NCBI GenBank assembly: GCA_022968985.1
Contig: JALJPK010000027.1
Location: 1 to 45,029 of the forward strand
Length of the DNA: 45,029 nucleotides
Source of the DNA: Pseudomonadales bacterium
GTDB taxonomy: Bacteria > Pseudomonadota > Gammaproteobacteria > Pseudomonadales > Natronospirillaceae
Reading direction: 5' to 3'
The notes under the pieces were generated by a model that saw only the letters and a program-made list of their open reading frames with translations, was not told the DNA's origin and did not search any database. The translations under genes were made by a program, and so were the position numbers. Positions 43,357-45,029 of this stretch are shown piece by piece. Each line of letters starts with the position of its first letter. Positions within the stretch are counted from its first letter, which is position 1.

Positions 43357-45029
43357 ATGAAAGATAAAAAAAGTTTTAAAAAACAGAAGAAGGATAAGTT
43401 TGCAAAACGTGAGCAAGGCAATTACGAAAAGCCTGTTGCGAGTCGCGAGCATATGATGGAAGTATTAGCTGAGGTCGCTAAACCTTTAACGCACCCAGAG
43501 ATGTGTGAAGTGTTAGGTTTAACTGACGAAGACGCCATAGAAGGCGTACGCAGAAGATTAATTGCCATGTGCCGTGACGGACAGTTAATGTCTAATCGTA
43601 ACGACGCATTTGGATTAATTGATAAATTAGATTTAGTCAAAGGTCGTGTTCAAGGCCATGCCAATGGTTTTGGTTTTTTAGTATGTGAAGACGACCACGA
43701 AGACGTATTCATATCAGAGCGTCAAATGCGCTGTGTATTTGATGGTGACCAAGTCTTATTACGTAAGATGGGTCTGAACTTCAAAGGCAAACCAGAAGGT
43801 AAAATCGTTGAAATCATCCAACGAAATACAACTGAAGTTGTCGGCAAGTTTTTCAAAGAACACGGTTTGTTTTACGTGTCACCTGAAAATAAACGCATAG
43901 CAATTGATGTGAGCATCGATGCTGAGCATACAATGGATGCAGCAGAAGGCGACATAGTTCGTGTTAAAATCACCGATCAACCACAATATCGTCGTGCACC
44001 AATGGGCCAGATTGTAGAAATCTTAGGCCAAAGTTTTGCTCCCGGGCTAGAAATTGAAATCGCATTACAAACCCATAATATTCCTCACGAATTCCCAGAA
44101 GCCGTGAATGAGCAAGCAGCTAAAATCCCAGCTGAAATAAGCGCAGCCGATTTAGTGGGTCGTGTCGATCTAAGAAACAAACCATTTATCACAATTGACG
44201 GCGAAGATGCCCGCGATTTTGATGATGCTGTATTTGCACAAGCCAAAAAAGACGGTGGTTTCCATTTGTATGTTGCCATCGCTGATGTGAGTCATTACGT
44301 AGAATTAGACTCGCCATTAGATGAACACGCACAAGTGCGTTCAACGTCAGTGTATTTTCCTGAGCGTGTGATCCCAATGCTTCCAGAAAAACTATCAAAC
44401 GGTTTGTGTTCGTTAAATCCGAACCAAGATCGTTTAACGATGGTTTGCCAAATGGAAACTGACGCAGACGGCAAGTTGATGGAATATCATTTCTATCAAG
44501 CGGTGATTCATTCACACGAGCGTTTAACCTATACACAAGTCGGTGACTACTTAGAAAATAATACAAAAATCACCGAACAAAAATCAGTGATAAAATCTAT
44601 CAAAGCGTTGTATCAATTATATAACGTATTAACAGTACAGCGCCGAGCGCGTGGTGCCATTGAGTTTGAAAGCGTTGAATCAAGAATTGTATTCAACGAA
44701 GAACGTAAAATCGACAAAATTGTGCCGGTTATACGTAACGACGCGCACAAGTTAATTGAAGAATGTATGTTGTTAGCGAACCAATGCACAGCAAAATTCT
44801 TAATTGATTTAGAAATTCCAGGTTTATATCGGGTACATAAAGGCCCGTCAGAAACCAAGTTAGAAAAATTACGCGGATTTTTGTCAGAACAAAGAATTGA
44901 ATTAAAAGGCGGAAACAAACCCACATCGATGGATTTTCTATCCGTAATTGAACAAATTCGTGAACGCGATGATTTTCAAGTATTACAATCGGTATTATTG
45001 CGCTCAATGAGCCAAGCAGTGTATCAGCC
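43357..45029 (+). CDS. rnr: Ribonuclease R (3' part cut by the window edge)
   Basis: Exoribonuclease that degrades structured RNA from the 3' end. The open frame runs from ATG 43357 for 557 codons to the window edge. It has a basic N-terminal tail (KDKKSFKKQKKDKFAKR), a winged-helix-like segment, cold-shock folds (about residues 95-260) and the RNB domain. The RNB motif TIDGEDARDFDDAVF starts at residue 279 and has its four Asp, and LCSLNPNQDRLTMVC follows. The S1 domain must lie beyond the window. A terminator separates it from purA. Confidence 0.96.
   Translation, partial: MKDKKSFKKQKKDKFAKREQGNYEKPVASREHMMEVLAEVAKPLTHPEMCEVLGLTDEDAIEGVRRRLIAMCRDGQLMSNRNDAFGLIDKLDLVKGRVQGHANGFGFLVCEDDHEDVFISERQMRCVFDGDQVLLRKMGLNFKGKPEGKIVEIIQRNTTEVVGKFFKEHGLFYVSPENKRIAIDVSIDAEHTMDAAEGDIVRVKITDQPQYRRAPMGQIVEILGQSFAPGLEIEIALQTHNIPHEFPEAVNEQAAKIPAEISAADLVGRVDLRNKPFITIDGEDARDFDDAVFAQAKKDGGFHLYVAIADVSHYVELDSPLDEHAQVRSTSVYFPERVIPMLPEKLSNGLCSLNPNQDRLTMVCQMETDADGKLMEYHFYQAVIHSHERLTYTQVGDYLENNTKITEQKSVIKSIKALYQLYNVLTVQRRARGAIEFESVESRIVFNEERKIDKIVPVIRNDAHKLIEECMLLANQCTAKFLIDLEIPGLYRVHKGPSETKLEKLRGFLSEQRIELKGGNKPTSMDFLSVIEQIRERDDFQVLQSVLLRSMSQAVYQ

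Noticed and set aside
44085-45007. Minus-strand frames near the right edge
   Set aside because: They are antisense to rnr, which has intact RNase R motifs on the plus strand.

Overview
The window is an AT-rich chromosomal segment from a gammaproteobacterium. The fused rRNA methyltransferase RlmKL, CheV, DUF2835, DUF4845, the UPF0145/YbjQ protein, the order nadK - (sensor fragment) - yeaC - DUF2797 - pepN, and argF followed by a lone ABC ATPase all recall Pseudomonadales/Oceanospirillales-type genomes. The species cannot be named from sequence alone. Coding density is high except for two loose accessory stretches (about 0.9-7.1 kb and 10-12.7 kb). No rRNA, tRNA, CRISPR array or prophage was seen.

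Layout. 1-3.2 kb: end of an unknown gene, an ApbE-type flavin transferase, PhhB, a cupin, a Dabb-type protein, then a decayed stretch holding a second apbE 3' remnant. 3.2-7.1 kb: a small unknown gene overlapping a GNAT gene with an in-frame amber stop, a large SIR2-TPR protein (candidate one-gene defence factor), xthA, and a degenerate tandem duplication of the xthA 5' end. 7.1-10.5 kb: a PreP-like M16 peptidase and a YbjQ protein separated by an inverted pair of REP-like elements. 10.5-12.7 kb: DUF2835, a REP-associated Y1 transposase (RAYT) and long spacers with repeats. 12.7-25.2 kb: pyrD, degenerate EAL-HDOD and CheV signalling genes, a one-domain cation channel, rlmKL, nadK, a histidine-kinase fragment, yeaC, DUF2797 and pepN. 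25.2-33.6 kb: an acyltransferase-like membrane protein, a possible 49-aa membrane protein, an FrnE/DsbA-like oxidoreductase, a small secreted Cys protein, then the tightly packed lepA-lepB-DUF4845-rnc-era-recO-acpS series. 34-45 kb: hfq-hflX-hflK-hflC, a bifunctional GGDEF-EAL protein, argF with an ABC ATPase on the minus strand, purA, and the 5' part of rnr running off the end.

How the genes work together. Much of the window is housekeeping: translation and RNA processing (LepA, RNase III, Era, RlmKL, Hfq, HflX, RNase R), membrane protein quality control (LepB, HflKC), nucleotide and arginine synthesis (PyrD, PurA, ArgF), NADP supply (NadK) and proteolysis (PepN, PreP-like). Signalling genes (EAL-HDOD, CheV, a HATPase fragment, GGDEF-EAL) sit between these blocks. 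The most interesting candidates are the SIR2-TPR gene with a perfect 15-bp inverted repeat over its start-proximal region, the two REP-like subfamilies lying near a RAYT gene, the apbE remnant, the amber-interrupted GNAT gene, the xthA-leader duplication, and terminator-like hairpins at unexpected places in front of pepN and purA.
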